Shown here in pieces: positions 17,540 to 26,062 of a stretch of 64,000 nt of DNA. Both the position numbers and the translations under genes were made by a program. The notes under the pieces were generated by a model. It worked only from the letters and a program-made list of their open reading frames with translations. It was not told the origin of the DNA and did not search any database. The DNA is taken from the NCBI GenBank assembly GCA_902560245.1, contig CACELK010000009.1, positions 1 through 64,000 on the forward strand. Direction: 5' to 3'. Origin of the DNA: an uncultured Pelagibacteraceae bacterium (GTDB lineage: Bacteria; Pseudomonadota; Alphaproteobacteria; Pelagibacterales; Pelagibacteraceae). Position 1 is the stretch's first letter, and the number at the start of each line of letters is the position of its first letter.

Positions 17540-20500
17540 CAAAGTTTAGTTGGCATAGGTTTATCAGTATCAATATTATATTTTTTAATTGCATCTTTAG
17601 CATATTTTGAAGGTATCAATTGTTCATTTGATAAAATACTTAATGCATAGGTAACCAGGTGCTCTCTATCTACTTCAAAGAATTTTCTTAGATTTTTCCT
17701 TGTGTCACTTCTGCCAAAGCCATCAGTTCCTAATGAATAAAAACTATTTTTAACAAATGGTCTTATTTGATCTGAATGAGTTCTGATATAGTCTGATGCA
17801 GCTAAAATTGGACCTTCTTTTTTTCCTAAACATTTCTCAACATATGACAATTTTTTTGGCTTATCAGGGTTTAAAAGATTATATCTTTGTGTTTCAATTC
17901 CATCTCTACTCAATTCACTAAAACTAGTTACACTCCAGACCTCACTATCAATCTGATAGTGTTCTTGTAATATTTCAGCACATTTTATTACTTCTCTTAA
18001 AATTGTTCCTGATCCCATTAGTTGAATTTTTGTTTTATTATATTTGCTAAATTCTCTTATTTTATACATTCCTTTTAAGATTCCTTCTTCACAATTTTTG
18101 TCGTTTGGCATTGCAGGGTGAGTATAATTTTCATTCATTGTTGTTATATAGTAAAACACGTTCTCTTTTTTTTCATGCATTCTCTTTAGGCCATCTCTGA
18201 ATATTACAGCAAGCTCATATGCAAAGGTTGGGTCATAAGAAATGCAATTAGGTATTGTTGAAGCTAATAAGTGACTATGGCCATCTTGATGTTGTAAACC
18301 TTCGCCGGCTAATGTTGTTCTCCCAGCAGTTGCCCCAATCAAAAAACCTCTGGCTTGGCTATCTCCAGCTGCCCAATTTAAATCACCAGTTCTTTGAAAT
18401 CCAAACATCGAATAAAATAAGTATATAGGTATCATTTCAATGTCGTGGTTTGAATATGCGGTACCTGCCGCTATCCAAGAAGACATAGAACCAGCTTCAT
18501 TGATGCCCTCTTGTAATACTTGCCCTTTTTTATCTTCTCTATAAGAAAATAAATTTTCAGAGTCTTCAGGCTCATATTTCTGTCCCTCATGAGCGTAGAT
18601 GCCAATTTTTTTAAAGAAACCCTCCATCCCAAATGTTCTTGCCTCATCTGGAATTATTGGTACTAATCTTGGAGAAACATTCTTATCTCTTAATAAATTC
18701 GTTAACAGTCGAACTAAAGCCATTGTTGTAGACATTTGTTTTTTTCCTGTTGACTCTTTTAAAAAATCAAAAATATCCTTAGGTGGTGCTTTAATAGGTT
18801 TGGCATAAGTAGTTCTTTCAGGTATAAATCCTCCTAATTTTATTCTTCTCTCTTTAAGATATTTAATTTCCTCTGAATTTTCTTTTGGTCTAAAATATTG
18901 AATTTCTTCAACTTGTTTGTTGGTTAGAGGCACATCAAACCTATCTCTGTAATACATAAGATCTTCAATTCCCATCTTTTTTTGTTGATGAGTCGTATTT
19001 ACACTTTCTCCAGTTTTTCCCATACCATATCCTTTAATGGTCTTGGCTATAATTACTGTTGGACTTCCTTTGTTTTTAGAGGCTTCAGCATAAGCTGAAT
19101 AAACTTTATGCGGATCATGTCCGCCTCTGTTAAGTCTCCAAATATCTTTATCTGATAAATTTGATACAAGTTTTAGAGTTTCAGGGTATTTACCAAAAAA
19201 TTTTTCTCTCACGTATAGCCCATTTCTAGCTTTATAGGCCTGGTATTCTCCATCAACTGTTTCATTCATTATTTTTATTAAATGGCCTGTTTTGTCTTTT
19301 GTTAACAATGGATCCCAATAAGATCCCCATATTACTTTAATAACATTCCATCCAGCTCCTCTAAAAATTCCCTCCAGCTCTTGAATAATTTTACCATTCC
19401 CTCTAACTGGACCATCTAATCTTTGTAAATTACAATTTATAACAAAAATTAAGTTATCTAACTTTTCTCTTGCCGCTAAACCAATAGCTCCTAATGACTC
19501 TGGTTCATCCATTTCACCATCTCCCAAAAAAGCCCAGATTTTTCTGTTTTGGTCTTCAATTAGGTTACGATTAATTAAATATTTCATAAATCTAGCTTGA
19601 TATATTGCTAGCATTGGACCAAGACCCATAGAGACTGTTGGAAATTGCCAAAATTTCGGCATTAACCATGGATGTGGGTAAGACGAGAGACCATCAGCTT
19701 TTACCTCTTGACGAAAACTGTCTAGTTGTTTTTCATTTAATCTACCCTCTAAAAAAGCTCTAGCATACATACCTGGAGCACTATGACCTTGAAAATAAAT
19801 TAGATCACCGCCAAATTTATTGTTCTTAGCTCTCCAAAAATGATTCATTCCAACATCATAAAGTGTTGCTGCTGATGCGAATGTTCCAATATGCCCTCCA
19901 AGTTCTGGAAATTTTTTGTTTGCTCTTACCACCATTGCTGCAGCATTCCATCTAATTAAAGATCTGATTTTTCTTTCTAAGTTTTGATCCCCTGGAGACT
20001 TGAATTCTTTTTCAGGCGGTATTGTGTTGATGTATGGTGTATTTCTTGACAAAACAAGATCAGATCCTTGTCTATAAGAATGTTCAATAAGTTGTTTTAT
20101 TAAAAATTGAGCTCTATTGCTTCCGTCATTTTCTAAAACCGAAGAAAGAGAATCTATCCACTCTCTTGTCTCAATTGGATCAATATCAGAATTAATACTT
20201 GATAAATTCTTTTTTTCTTCTGCAATTTTTATTGGTTTATCTACTTTTTCTTTCTCTACTGATAAAGTTTTTTCTTGTACTTCTTTTTCTACTGATAATG
20301 TTTTTTCTGCTTCTTCAATAATATTTTCTGTATCTTTGGGTATTATGGCTTTCTTTTGAACTTCATTATTTTTATCTTCAGTGCTGATGGTTAAAACTAA
20401 ATCATCTTTTGAAACTTTATCTCCAATTTTAACATTTATTGTTTCAATTTTTCCTTCAAAAATTGAAGGGATTTCTACACTTGATTTATCACTTTCAATT

Positions 20501-20610
20501 GTAATAACCGGATCATTTAAAGAGATCTTGTCGCCTGATTTTACTAATATCTCAATTACTTCAACCTTTTCAAAATCTCCAATATCTGGAACTAACAATT
20601 TTTTAATCAT
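17539..20610 (-). CDS. aceE: Lipoyl domain-pyruvate dehydrogenase E1 fusion (homodimeric type)
   Basis: Thiamine-diphosphate E1 that decarboxylates pyruvate and acetylates a lipoyl group. 1023 residues against about 890 for E. coli AceE. Residues 1-78 form a lipoyl domain with the lipoylation site ESDKSSVE (Lys42). Residues about 79-145 are a charged, repetitive linker. From about 146 the AceE-type E1 begins (DPIETREWIDSL), with the ThDP motif GDGEMDEPES through NCNLQRLDG and the later GLQHQDGHSH. The following E2 gene lacks any lipoyl domain, so E1 seems to carry the complex's swinging arm. No E3 gene is in view. The fusion is continuous in one frame, with no sign of an assembly error. Confidence 0.93.
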   Translation of the reverse strand: MIKKLLVPDIGDFEKVEVIEILVKSGDKISLNDPVITIESDKSSVEIPSIFEGKIETINVKIGDKVSKDDLVLTISTEDKNNEVQKKAIIPKDTENIIEEAEKTLSVEKEVQEKTLSVEKEKVDKPIKIAEEKKNLSSINSDIDPIETREWIDSLSSVLENDGSNRAQFLIKQLIEHSYRQGSDLVLSRNTPYINTIPPEKEFKSPGDQNLERKIRSLIRWNAAAMVVRANKKFPELGGHIGTFASAATLYDVGMNHFWRAKNNKFGGDLIYFQGHSAPGMYARAFLEGRLNEKQLDSFRQEVKADGLSSYPHPWLMPKFWQFPTVSMGLGPMLAIYQARFMKYLINRNLIEDQNRKIWAFLGDGEMDEPESLGAIGLAAREKLDNLIFVINCNLQRLDGPVRGNGKIIQELEGIFRGAGWNVIKVIWGSYWDPLLTKDKTGHLIKIMNETVDGEYQAYKARNGLYVREKFFGKYPETLKLVSNLSDKDIWRLNRGGHDPHKVYSAYAEASKNKGSPTVIIAKTIKGYGMGKTGESVNTTHQQKKMGIEDLMYYRDRFDVPLTNKQVEEIQYFRPKENSEEIKYLKERRIKLGGFIPERTTYAKPIKAPPKDIFDFLKESTGKKQMSTTMALVRLLTNLLRDKNVSPRLVPIIPDEARTFGMEGFFKKIGIYAHEGQKYEPEDSENLFSYREDKKGQVLQEGINEAGSMSSWIAAGTAYSNHDIEMIPIYLFYSMFGFQRTGDLNWAAGDSQARGFLIGATAGRTTLAGEGLQHQDGHSHLLASTIPNCISYDPTFAYELAVIFRDGLKRMHEKKENVFYYITTMNENYTHPAMPNDKNCEEGILKGMYKIREFSKYNKTKIQLMGSGTILREVIKCAEILQEHYQIDSEVWSVTSFSELSRDGIETQRYNLLNPDKPKKLSYVEKCLGKKEGPILAASDYIRTHSDQIRPFVKNSFYSLGTDGFGRSDTRKNLRKFFEVDREHLVTYALSILSNEQLIPSKYAKDAIKKYNIDTDKPMPTKL

Positions 20611-20650
20611 TTTTTAAGTTATATTTTTAACACAATTGAAGCCTTTTTTG

Positions 20651-20666
20651 GACATGCTTTAATGTC
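20651..20666. promoter_or_regulatory. Dyad GACAT-N6-ATGTC upstream of aceE
   Basis: Five-base inverted repeat 41 bp upstream of the aceE start, in the 180-bp gap between aceE and the thiolase gene. It could be an operator for the PDH operon or a weak hairpin in its leader. It does not match the E. coli PdhR box as I know it. The remainder of this gap is AT-rich and I see no gene or strong terminator in it. Confidence 0.3.
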
Positions 20667-20790
20667 ATTTTTCCAGAATGTTAATAAGTTTATTCAGAAA
20701 AATTATAAAAGATGAATACAACCAGGATTTAGATGCTAAATTTTGGATACAAAAAATCTTATTAAAAAAAAATTTGAACTCTTTAAAATA

Positions 20791-21903
20791 TTAGTCTCTT
20801 TCGATACAAACTGAGATTCCCATTCCGCCACCTATACACAAGGTTGCCAATCCTTTTTTTAAATCTCTTTTAATCATTTCATGAGTTAAAGTTACTAATA
20901 TTCTACTACCTGAGGCTCCAATAGGATGGCCTAATGCGATCGCTCCACCATTTACATTAACTTTTTCAATTGGAATTTTAAGCTCTTTAATAACTGCAAT
21001 ACTTTGGGCTGCAAATGCTTCGTTTGATTCTATTAAATCTAAATCTTTAATTGACCATCCAATTTTTTTTAAAGCTTTATTTGTTGATGGTATAGGTCCA
21101 GTTCCCATTAAAGCAGGTTCAACACCACTAGTAGCCCAGGAGACAATTTTGGCCAAGGGTTTTAAATTATAACTTTCTGCTTTTTTTCTGTTCATTAAAA
21201 GAAATGCTGCTGCACCATCATTTACACCAGAGGAATTACCAGCTGTAACTGTTCCATTTTCCTTAAAGGCAGCTTTTAGTTTTGAAAGACCTTCCTCTGT
21301 AACGTTTGATCTTGGGTGCTCGTCTAATAATTTATCTCCATTAATCATTTCCTCTTTGAACTTATTATTTTTTATTGCCTCTTGAGCTTTTAGTTGAGAT
21401 GAAACAGCAAATTTATCCTGATCTTTTCTTGAAATTTGAAATTTTTCAGCAACATTCTCAGCTGTGATGCCCATATGATATTTTTTATATGCATCAATTA
21501 AACCATCTTTAAGCATTAATTCTTCTTTTGAATTTGTCATGCTTTCTTGTCCACCTGCAATAACTGCTTCACAGTCACCAGATAAAATTGATTGGTAGCC
21601 AGCAACAACAGCTCTTAAGCCTGAACCACAAACCTGATTAATAATATAGGCAGTTTTTTCTATTGGTATACCAGCCATCATCGCAGCTTGTCTTGCAGGA
21701 TTTTGACCTGTGTTTCCCGTTAAAACTTGACCCATTATAATCTCATCGATATCTGATGAAGGAACTTTTGATTGTTTTAATACTTCTAATATTACTTTTG
21801 CTCCTAACTCTGGAGCTCCATGCTTAGACCATATTCCCTTAAGTTTTCCAATTGGAGTTCTAAGAGCAGATACAATTACTATATCTTTTAAATTTTTCGC
21901 CAT
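20791..21903 (-). CDS. Acetyl-CoA C-acetyltransferase (thiolase)
   Basis: Biosynthetic/degradative thiolase interconverting two acetyl-CoA and acetoacetyl-CoA. Catalytic Cys92 lies in NQVCGSGLRAVV, the NEAFAAQ motif and the His of GGAIALGHPIGASG follow, and the second Cys is in LCIGGGMGISV. At 370 residues it is about 20 shorter than typical enzymes. The shortfall lies mostly after GGQESMTN, where the usual 15-20 residue loop is reduced to SKEELML. It could act with the acetoacetyl-CoA synthetase at 27282. It is separated from the divergent tRNA-Arg by 69 bp. Confidence 0.93.
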   Translation of the reverse strand: MAKNLKDIVIVSALRTPIGKLKGIWSKHGAPELGAKVILEVLKQSKVPSSDIDEIIMGQVLTGNTGQNPARQAAMMAGIPIEKTAYIINQVCGSGLRAVVAGYQSILSGDCEAVIAGGQESMTNSKEELMLKDGLIDAYKKYHMGITAENVAEKFQISRKDQDKFAVSSQLKAQEAIKNNKFKEEMINGDKLLDEHPRSNVTEEGLSKLKAAFKENGTVTAGNSSGVNDGAAAFLLMNRKKAESYNLKPLAKIVSWATSGVEPALMGTGPIPSTNKALKKIGWSIKDLDLIESNEAFAAQSIAVIKELKIPIEKVNVNGGAIALGHPIGASGSRILVTLTHEMIKRDLKKGLATLCIGGGMGISVCIERD

Positions 21904-21972
21904 ATAAATACATTAAATCTTAAATAGTAAAATTTCATTAAAAATTATATATATAAATAAAAATTAAAAATT

Positions 21973-22049
21973 GCGCCTGTAGCTCAATTGGATAGAGCGC
22001 TTGGCTACGGACCAGGAGGTTCTGGGTTCGACTCCTAGCAGGCGCACCA
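21973..22049 (+). tRNA. tRNA-Arg (anticodon ACG)
   Basis: A full cloverleaf can be folded: acceptor GCGCCTG with CAGGCGC, D stem GCTC/GAGC, anticodon stem CTTGG/CCAGG with loop CTACGGA, and T stem CTGGG/CCTAG with loop TTCGACT. The 3' CCA is encoded. Anticodon ACG (probably inosine-modified) reads CGU, CGC and CGA. A small membrane ORF and a thioesterase gene follow within 120 bp and may be co-transcribed. Confidence 0.97.
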
Positions 22050-22062
22050 AAGAGGTGATAAA

Positions 22063-22161
22063 ATGTTAAATTCGATCTTTAAAATTTCACTACAAAAATC
22101 AGTAATATACTTTTTTGTTATAGTTTTAATAATTTTGTTAATCTTAACTTTCATATTATAA
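22063..22161 (+). CDS. Small single-span membrane protein (32 aa), hypothetical
   Basis: An ORF of 32 codons starts 13 bases after the tRNA CCA end, with a strong Shine-Dalgarno AGAGGTG six bases ahead of its ATG. The first 13 residues are polar and basic (MLNSIFKISLQKS). The rest is one continuous hydrophobic stretch (VIYFFVIVLIILLILTFIL), i.e. a membrane anchor with N-in topology by the positive-inside rule. It ends six bases before the thioesterase ATG, so it is probably the first cistron of that unit. I do not recognise a family; a non-coding leader is the alternative. Confidence 0.5.
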   Translation: MLNSIFKISLQKSVIYFFVIVLIILLILTFIL

Positions 22162-22167
22162 AAATTT

Positions 22168-22593
22168 ATGTCAAAAGAATTTGAACAAATAAGCTTAAAG
22201 CCTGGCTTTATGAAACATAATGGTGGGCTTTTATTTAGGGAGATTTCTGAATCTGAATATGAATTTAAGTGTTTAATTTCAAATAATCATCTTAATGCTG
22301 CAGGGATAACTCATGGCGGATTTATTTCTGCCCTAATAGATGCTGGCTCGGGTACAGCAGCACATAGAGCGGCGGGTAATTCACCGTGTGTAACAATATC
22401 TCTTGATTTAAAATTTATTGGAGCAACAAAAGCTGGCGATGAGATTATTGGCTTCACTAAAATCCAAAAAAAAACAAAATCATTGGTTTTTTTAATTTGC
22501 CACTTAAAATGTAAAGAAAAAATTATCGCCTCTGCCTCTGGAGTTTGGAAAATATTAAATATTAAACCATCTAATTTAGGTCCTGGTGGTTAG
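22168..22593 (+). CDS. PaaI-family hotdog thioesterase
   Basis: Acyl-CoA thioesterase-like protein, 141 residues. The hotdog-fold signature HLNAAGITHGGFISALIDAG carries the Asn and His-Gly-Gly elements of the PaaI/YbgC-like active site, with the acidic residue on the long helix (Asp in LIDAG). Likely role is hydrolysis of dead-end acyl- or aryl-CoA esters; the substrate is not defined. The last 18 bp overlap the end of the convergent TRAP permease gene. Confidence 0.88.
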   Translation: MSKEFEQISLKPGFMKHNGGLLFREISESEYEFKCLISNNHLNAAGITHGGFISALIDAGSGTAAHRAAGNSPCVTISLDLKFIGATKAGDEIIGFTKIQKKTKSLVFLICHLKCKEKIIASASGVWKILNIKPSNLGPGG

Positions 22594-24912
22594 TTGATCC
22601 TTTCTTCTATAATTTAAATATCCAAAGATAAATAAAAATAAAATAGAAACTGGATATACAAAAAATTTACTCGGTCTTTCTAAGTTTTCAATTTTAAATT
22701 CTGTTACATAATCCCCAGTTTCAAAACCTGCTTTCTTCGCTTTTCCATTCCATTTTAATGTATCTACGATTATTTTATCATTTTCTTTAATCAAATTTAC
22801 TCCATATTCCTCGAGATCGAAATCATTCTTAAAACTATTTCTTTTTACTACAAATAGTTTATACCTTTCTCCATACTCACTTAGTCTAGTAATCTTTATA
22901 TGAATTTCTTTATTTGGCTCGAATTTTAAATTATGCACAACATTTAAATCTTTATAATTAAATTTTGGATAAAATTTATTCAAAATAAACTCGGGTGATA
23001 AAAGAGATATAGAAATTATTAAAAATATTAATATTTCATGCCATTTTAATCTACTAAACATCCATGCTTGAGTGGCAGAAGTAAAAACTAAAATTCCAAT
23101 TAAAGAGGTTGAGATTACTAATAATGCGTGCCAAATATTTTCAATTCCAATTAATAATAGTTCGTGATTAAATAAGAAAACTATAGGTAAAACTCCTGTT
23201 CTCAAACTATACCAAAATGCTTGAACACCTGTTTTAAGAGGATCTCCCCCAGATATTCCTGCCGCTGCATATGATGCCAAACCAACAGGGGGCGTAACAT
23301 CTGCCATTAAACCAAAATAAAAAACAAAAAGATGAACGGCTATTAAAGGAAATATAAATCCAGATGCATTTCCAACATCTACTAAAACCATAGACATTAA
23401 TGATGCAACCACTACATAATTTGCTGTTGTTGGAAGTCCCATTCCAAGCAACAAACATAAAATAATAGTTAAAATTATTAAAATTATAACATTATCTTTT
23501 GCAACCGACTCTATTACGATTATTAAATTTGTACTTAATCCTGTAGAACCAACAGCTCCTACAATAATACCTGCTGTTGCAATTGCTATTCCAACTGCAA
23601 CCATATTTATTGCTCCTTTTTGAAAACCGACTATTGTTTGGTTGAACCAAAGTTTCAAAGCATCTTTAAAATTTGAATTTTTAACAAATAAATTAAATAA
23701 ATTTACTATGATTAACGAAATTGTTGCATAAAAGATCGAGTATGCGGCTGTAAATCTTAGATAAACTAACAAATAAATTAAAATAAAAATTGGAATTAAA
23801 AAATGTAAGCCTGATAAAAATGTTTTTTTTAAACTTGGTACATCTTTTTCATCCATTCCTTTTAAATTTAATTTTAGTGCTTCTAAATGAGATATGTAAA
23901 ATAAAGCAATGTAGGATATTATAGCTGGTAAGAAAGCGTGCTTTACAACTTCAAAATAAGTAACCCCAATAAAACTTGCCATAACAAATGCTGCAGCACC
24001 CATAACTGGAGGCATTATTTGACCATTTACAGACGAGGATACCTCTATCGCTCCAGCTTTCTCTTTTGAAAAACCAGTTTTTTTCATTATTGGGATTGTA
24101 AAAGTTCCAGTAGTAACTGTGTTAGCAACCGAAGATCCAGATATCATCCCTGTCATTCCAGATCCTAAAATTGCTGCTTTAGCTGGACCTCCTCTCATCT
24201 TTCCAACCATCGCGAAAGCTAAATTTAAAAAATATTGACCTCCACCAGCGGTTTCTAAGAGAGCACCAAATAAAACAAATAAAAATATAAAATCAACTGA
24301 AACACCGATTGGAATTCCAAATATTGCCTCCTGATCAAACCATTGAAAACCAACTAGTCTTTTTAATGAAAGCCCACCATGAGAAATTATTTCGGGAGCA
24401 TATTTACCAAAATATGAAAATAATAAAAAACATATTGCGATTATAACTAATGGTATACCAATTACTCTTCGTGTTGCTTCAAGTAAAATCAAAATTCCTA
24501 AGGTTCCAATTATCAATTCAATCGGAATATTATAATTACCTAAAGAAATTTTTAAAAGAATACCACCTCTATCTACTAGCTGGTCATAAAAAAAATAAAT
24601 ATAAAGGCAACAAAAAGTTCCGATAATACTTATTAAAATATCTATAATTGATATATTTTTTGATCTAGAAAAAGGGAATATTAAAAAAGCTAAGAGTAAA
24701 GCAAAACCTAAATGAATTGCTCTTGCTGGTAAACCTTTAAACATTCCAACATTAAACCAAAATGGAAAAGGAGAGGCATACCAAAGCTGGAATAAAGACC
24801 AAATAATAGCTATCGCTGCAACAATTTTTAAATGTACTCCTGATAGATTTCTTGTAGGAGACAAATCTTCATGAATTTTACTTTGAACTGATATTTCCAG
24901 TTTTTGATTCAT
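22576..24912 (-). CDS. TRAP transporter permease, fused DctQ-DctM, TAXI type
   Basis: Membrane component of a tripartite ATP-independent periplasmic transporter, driven by an ion gradient. 778 residues with many hydrophobic segments. The N-terminal third matches the small (Q) subunit and the middle the large (M) subunit, with Gly-rich SGSGMTGMISGSSVANTV-like and MGLPTTANYVVVASL motifs typical of DctM. A soluble C-terminal tail of about 90 residues (contains AGFETGDYVTEF), common in TAXI fusions, precedes a last membrane segment. The receptor gene lies upstream, separated by a strong terminator hairpin, so permease transcription probably depends on partial readthrough. Confidence 0.94.
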   Translation of the reverse strand: MNQKLEISVQSKIHEDLSPTRNLSGVHLKIVAAIAIIWSLFQLWYASPFPFWFNVGMFKGLPARAIHLGFALLLAFLIFPFSRSKNISIIDILISIIGTFCCLYIYFFYDQLVDRGGILLKISLGNYNIPIELIIGTLGILILLEATRRVIGIPLVIIAICFLLFSYFGKYAPEIISHGGLSLKRLVGFQWFDQEAIFGIPIGVSVDFIFLFVLFGALLETAGGGQYFLNLAFAMVGKMRGGPAKAAILGSGMTGMISGSSVANTVTTGTFTIPIMKKTGFSKEKAGAIEVSSSVNGQIMPPVMGAAAFVMASFIGVTYFEVVKHAFLPAIISYIALFYISHLEALKLNLKGMDEKDVPSLKKTFLSGLHFLIPIFILIYLLVYLRFTAAYSIFYATISLIIVNLFNLFVKNSNFKDALKLWFNQTIVGFQKGAINMVAVGIAIATAGIIVGAVGSTGLSTNLIIVIESVAKDNVIILIILTIILCLLLGMGLPTTANYVVVASLMSMVLVDVGNASGFIFPLIAVHLFVFYFGLMADVTPPVGLASYAAAGISGGDPLKTGVQAFWYSLRTGVLPIVFLFNHELLLIGIENIWHALLVISTSLIGILVFTSATQAWMFSRLKWHEILIFLIISISLLSPEFILNKFYPKFNYKDLNVVHNLKFEPNKEIHIKITRLSEYGERYKLFVVKRNSFKNDFDLEEYGVNLIKENDKIIVDTLKWNGKAKKAGFETGDYVTEFKIENLERPSKFFVYPVSILFLFIFGYLNYRRKDQLTTRT

Positions 24913-24932
24913 TTATGAAACATATATTACTA

Positions 24933-24966
24933 TAAAAAAAAGGCCCAATAAATATATTGGGCCTTT
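24933..24966 (-). terminator. Intra-operon terminator/attenuator between receptor and permease
   Basis: Perfect 12-bp stem (24939-24950 with 24955-24966), four-base loop, GC-rich GGCCC core, followed on the minus strand by an uninterrupted T tract. It lies in the 78-bp gap after the TAXI receptor and before the permease. This is a textbook intrinsic terminator and would give far more receptor than permease mRNA, a ratio well known for binding-protein-dependent transporters. Confidence 0.88.
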
Positions 24967-24990
24967 TATGTTAAATTCAATGTAGTTTGA

Positions 24991-25995
24991 TTACATTAAA
25001 CCAACTTCTTTATAATATCTCTTTGCACCTTCATGCAAGGGAGCTGATAAACCATCAGCTATCATATCTTCCTTTTTCAATGGCGCGAAAGCGGGATGTT
25101 GTTTTTTGAAATCATCAAAATTTTCAAAAACAGCTTTTACTACTTGATAAACTAGGTCGGCCTCAACAGCATTACTAGTTACAACAGTAGCTTTAACTCC
25201 AAAAGTTGTTACATCCTTCTTTTGTCCAGTATAAGTACCTGCAGGTATAGTAGCCGCAGCATAATAATCTGCTCCATCAATTAAACCTTGTACTGGTCCA
25301 CCTACTAAGTTAATTGGTAAAGCTTTTGCTCCGCAAGTAGCTGCTTGTTCCATAGCACCGTTTGGAAATCCAACTGAATAACCAAATGCATCTATTTTAC
25401 CATCACAAAGTGCTTTTACTTGCTCTGAAGAAGTTAGTTCAGTAGTAGATTTAAAATAACTATTGTCGACTCCCATTGCTTTCATAAGTTCTTCCATAGT
25501 TCCTCTTTGTCCAGAACCAGGATTACCTATGTTTACAACTTTGCCTTTAAGTCCTTTAAAATCCTTAACTCTTGCCTTTTTTCTTGCCCAAATTTGGAAA
25601 GGTTCATTATGAACAGAAAAAACTGCTCTCAATCCTTTAAATTGTTTTCCTTCCCATTTACTTGAGCCATTTACTGCATGATATTGCCAGTCAGACTGAG
25701 CAACGCCAAATTGAAACTCACCTTCTTTAATTTGACCGATATTGTAGTTAGATCCACCTGTAGATGGAGCAGTACATCTATATGCTTTTGCTGTACCTTT
25801 TTTTCTACCATGCTCAGCACTAATAGCAGATTTATGTAACATTTTACAAATTGCGTTTCCAGTTTGGAAATAAACACCTGTCGGTCCACCCGTTCCTATC
25901 GTAAAAAACTCTGCAGATTTTGAAACTGTCGTAAATGACAATGATGCTACAAAAATCAAAAGAGCACTAGATAAGAATGTAAGTATTTTTCTCAT
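24991..25995 (-). CDS. TAXI-family TRAP solute-binding protein
   Basis: Periplasmic receptor feeding the fused permease downstream, 334 residues from the ATG at 25995. That ATG is chosen because GGAGG (26001-26005) stands in Shine-Dalgarno position; a GTG twelve bases upstream extends the frame but would swallow this site. A Sec signal peptide (basic MRKILTF, hydrophobic core, cleavage near SKSA-EF) is followed by the TAXI hallmark FFTIGTGGPTGVYFQTGNAI. Substrate unknown; described TAXI systems import organic acids or amino acids. A dyad resembling the Irr element lies 20 bp upstream. Confidence 0.94.
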   Translation of the reverse strand: MRKILTFLSSALLIFVASLSFTTVSKSAEFFTIGTGGPTGVYFQTGNAICKMLHKSAISAEHGRKKGTAKAYRCTAPSTGGSNYNIGQIKEGEFQFGVAQSDWQYHAVNGSSKWEGKQFKGLRAVFSVHNEPFQIWARKKARVKDFKGLKGKVVNIGNPGSGQRGTMEELMKAMGVDNSYFKSTTELTSSEQVKALCDGKIDAFGYSVGFPNGAMEQAATCGAKALPINLVGGPVQGLIDGADYYAAATIPAGTYTGQKKDVTTFGVKATVVTSNAVEADLVYQVVKAVFENFDDFKKQHPAFAPLKKEDMIADGLSAPLHEGAKRYYKEVGLM

Positions 25996-26015
25996 ATTCC
26001 CCTCCACTTTATTAT

Positions 26016-26032
26016 TTTAGAATTATTCTAAT
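26016..26032. promoter_or_regulatory. Irr/ICE-like dyad upstream of the TAXI receptor
   Basis: TTTAGAA-TTA-TTCTAAT: a perfect 6+3+6 inverted repeat (TTAGAA/TTCTAA) matching 13 of 14 fixed positions of the rhizobial Irr iron-control element TTTAGAA-N3-TTCTAAA as I remember it. It lies 20 bp upstream of the receptor ATG, between a possible -35 (TTGATT) and -10 (AATAAA) on the minus strand, a natural repressor position. An irr gene is present in this window at 53817. Confidence 0.5.
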
Positions 26033-26062
26033 CAAAACTTAGTGGATGAGTCTATAAAAAAA

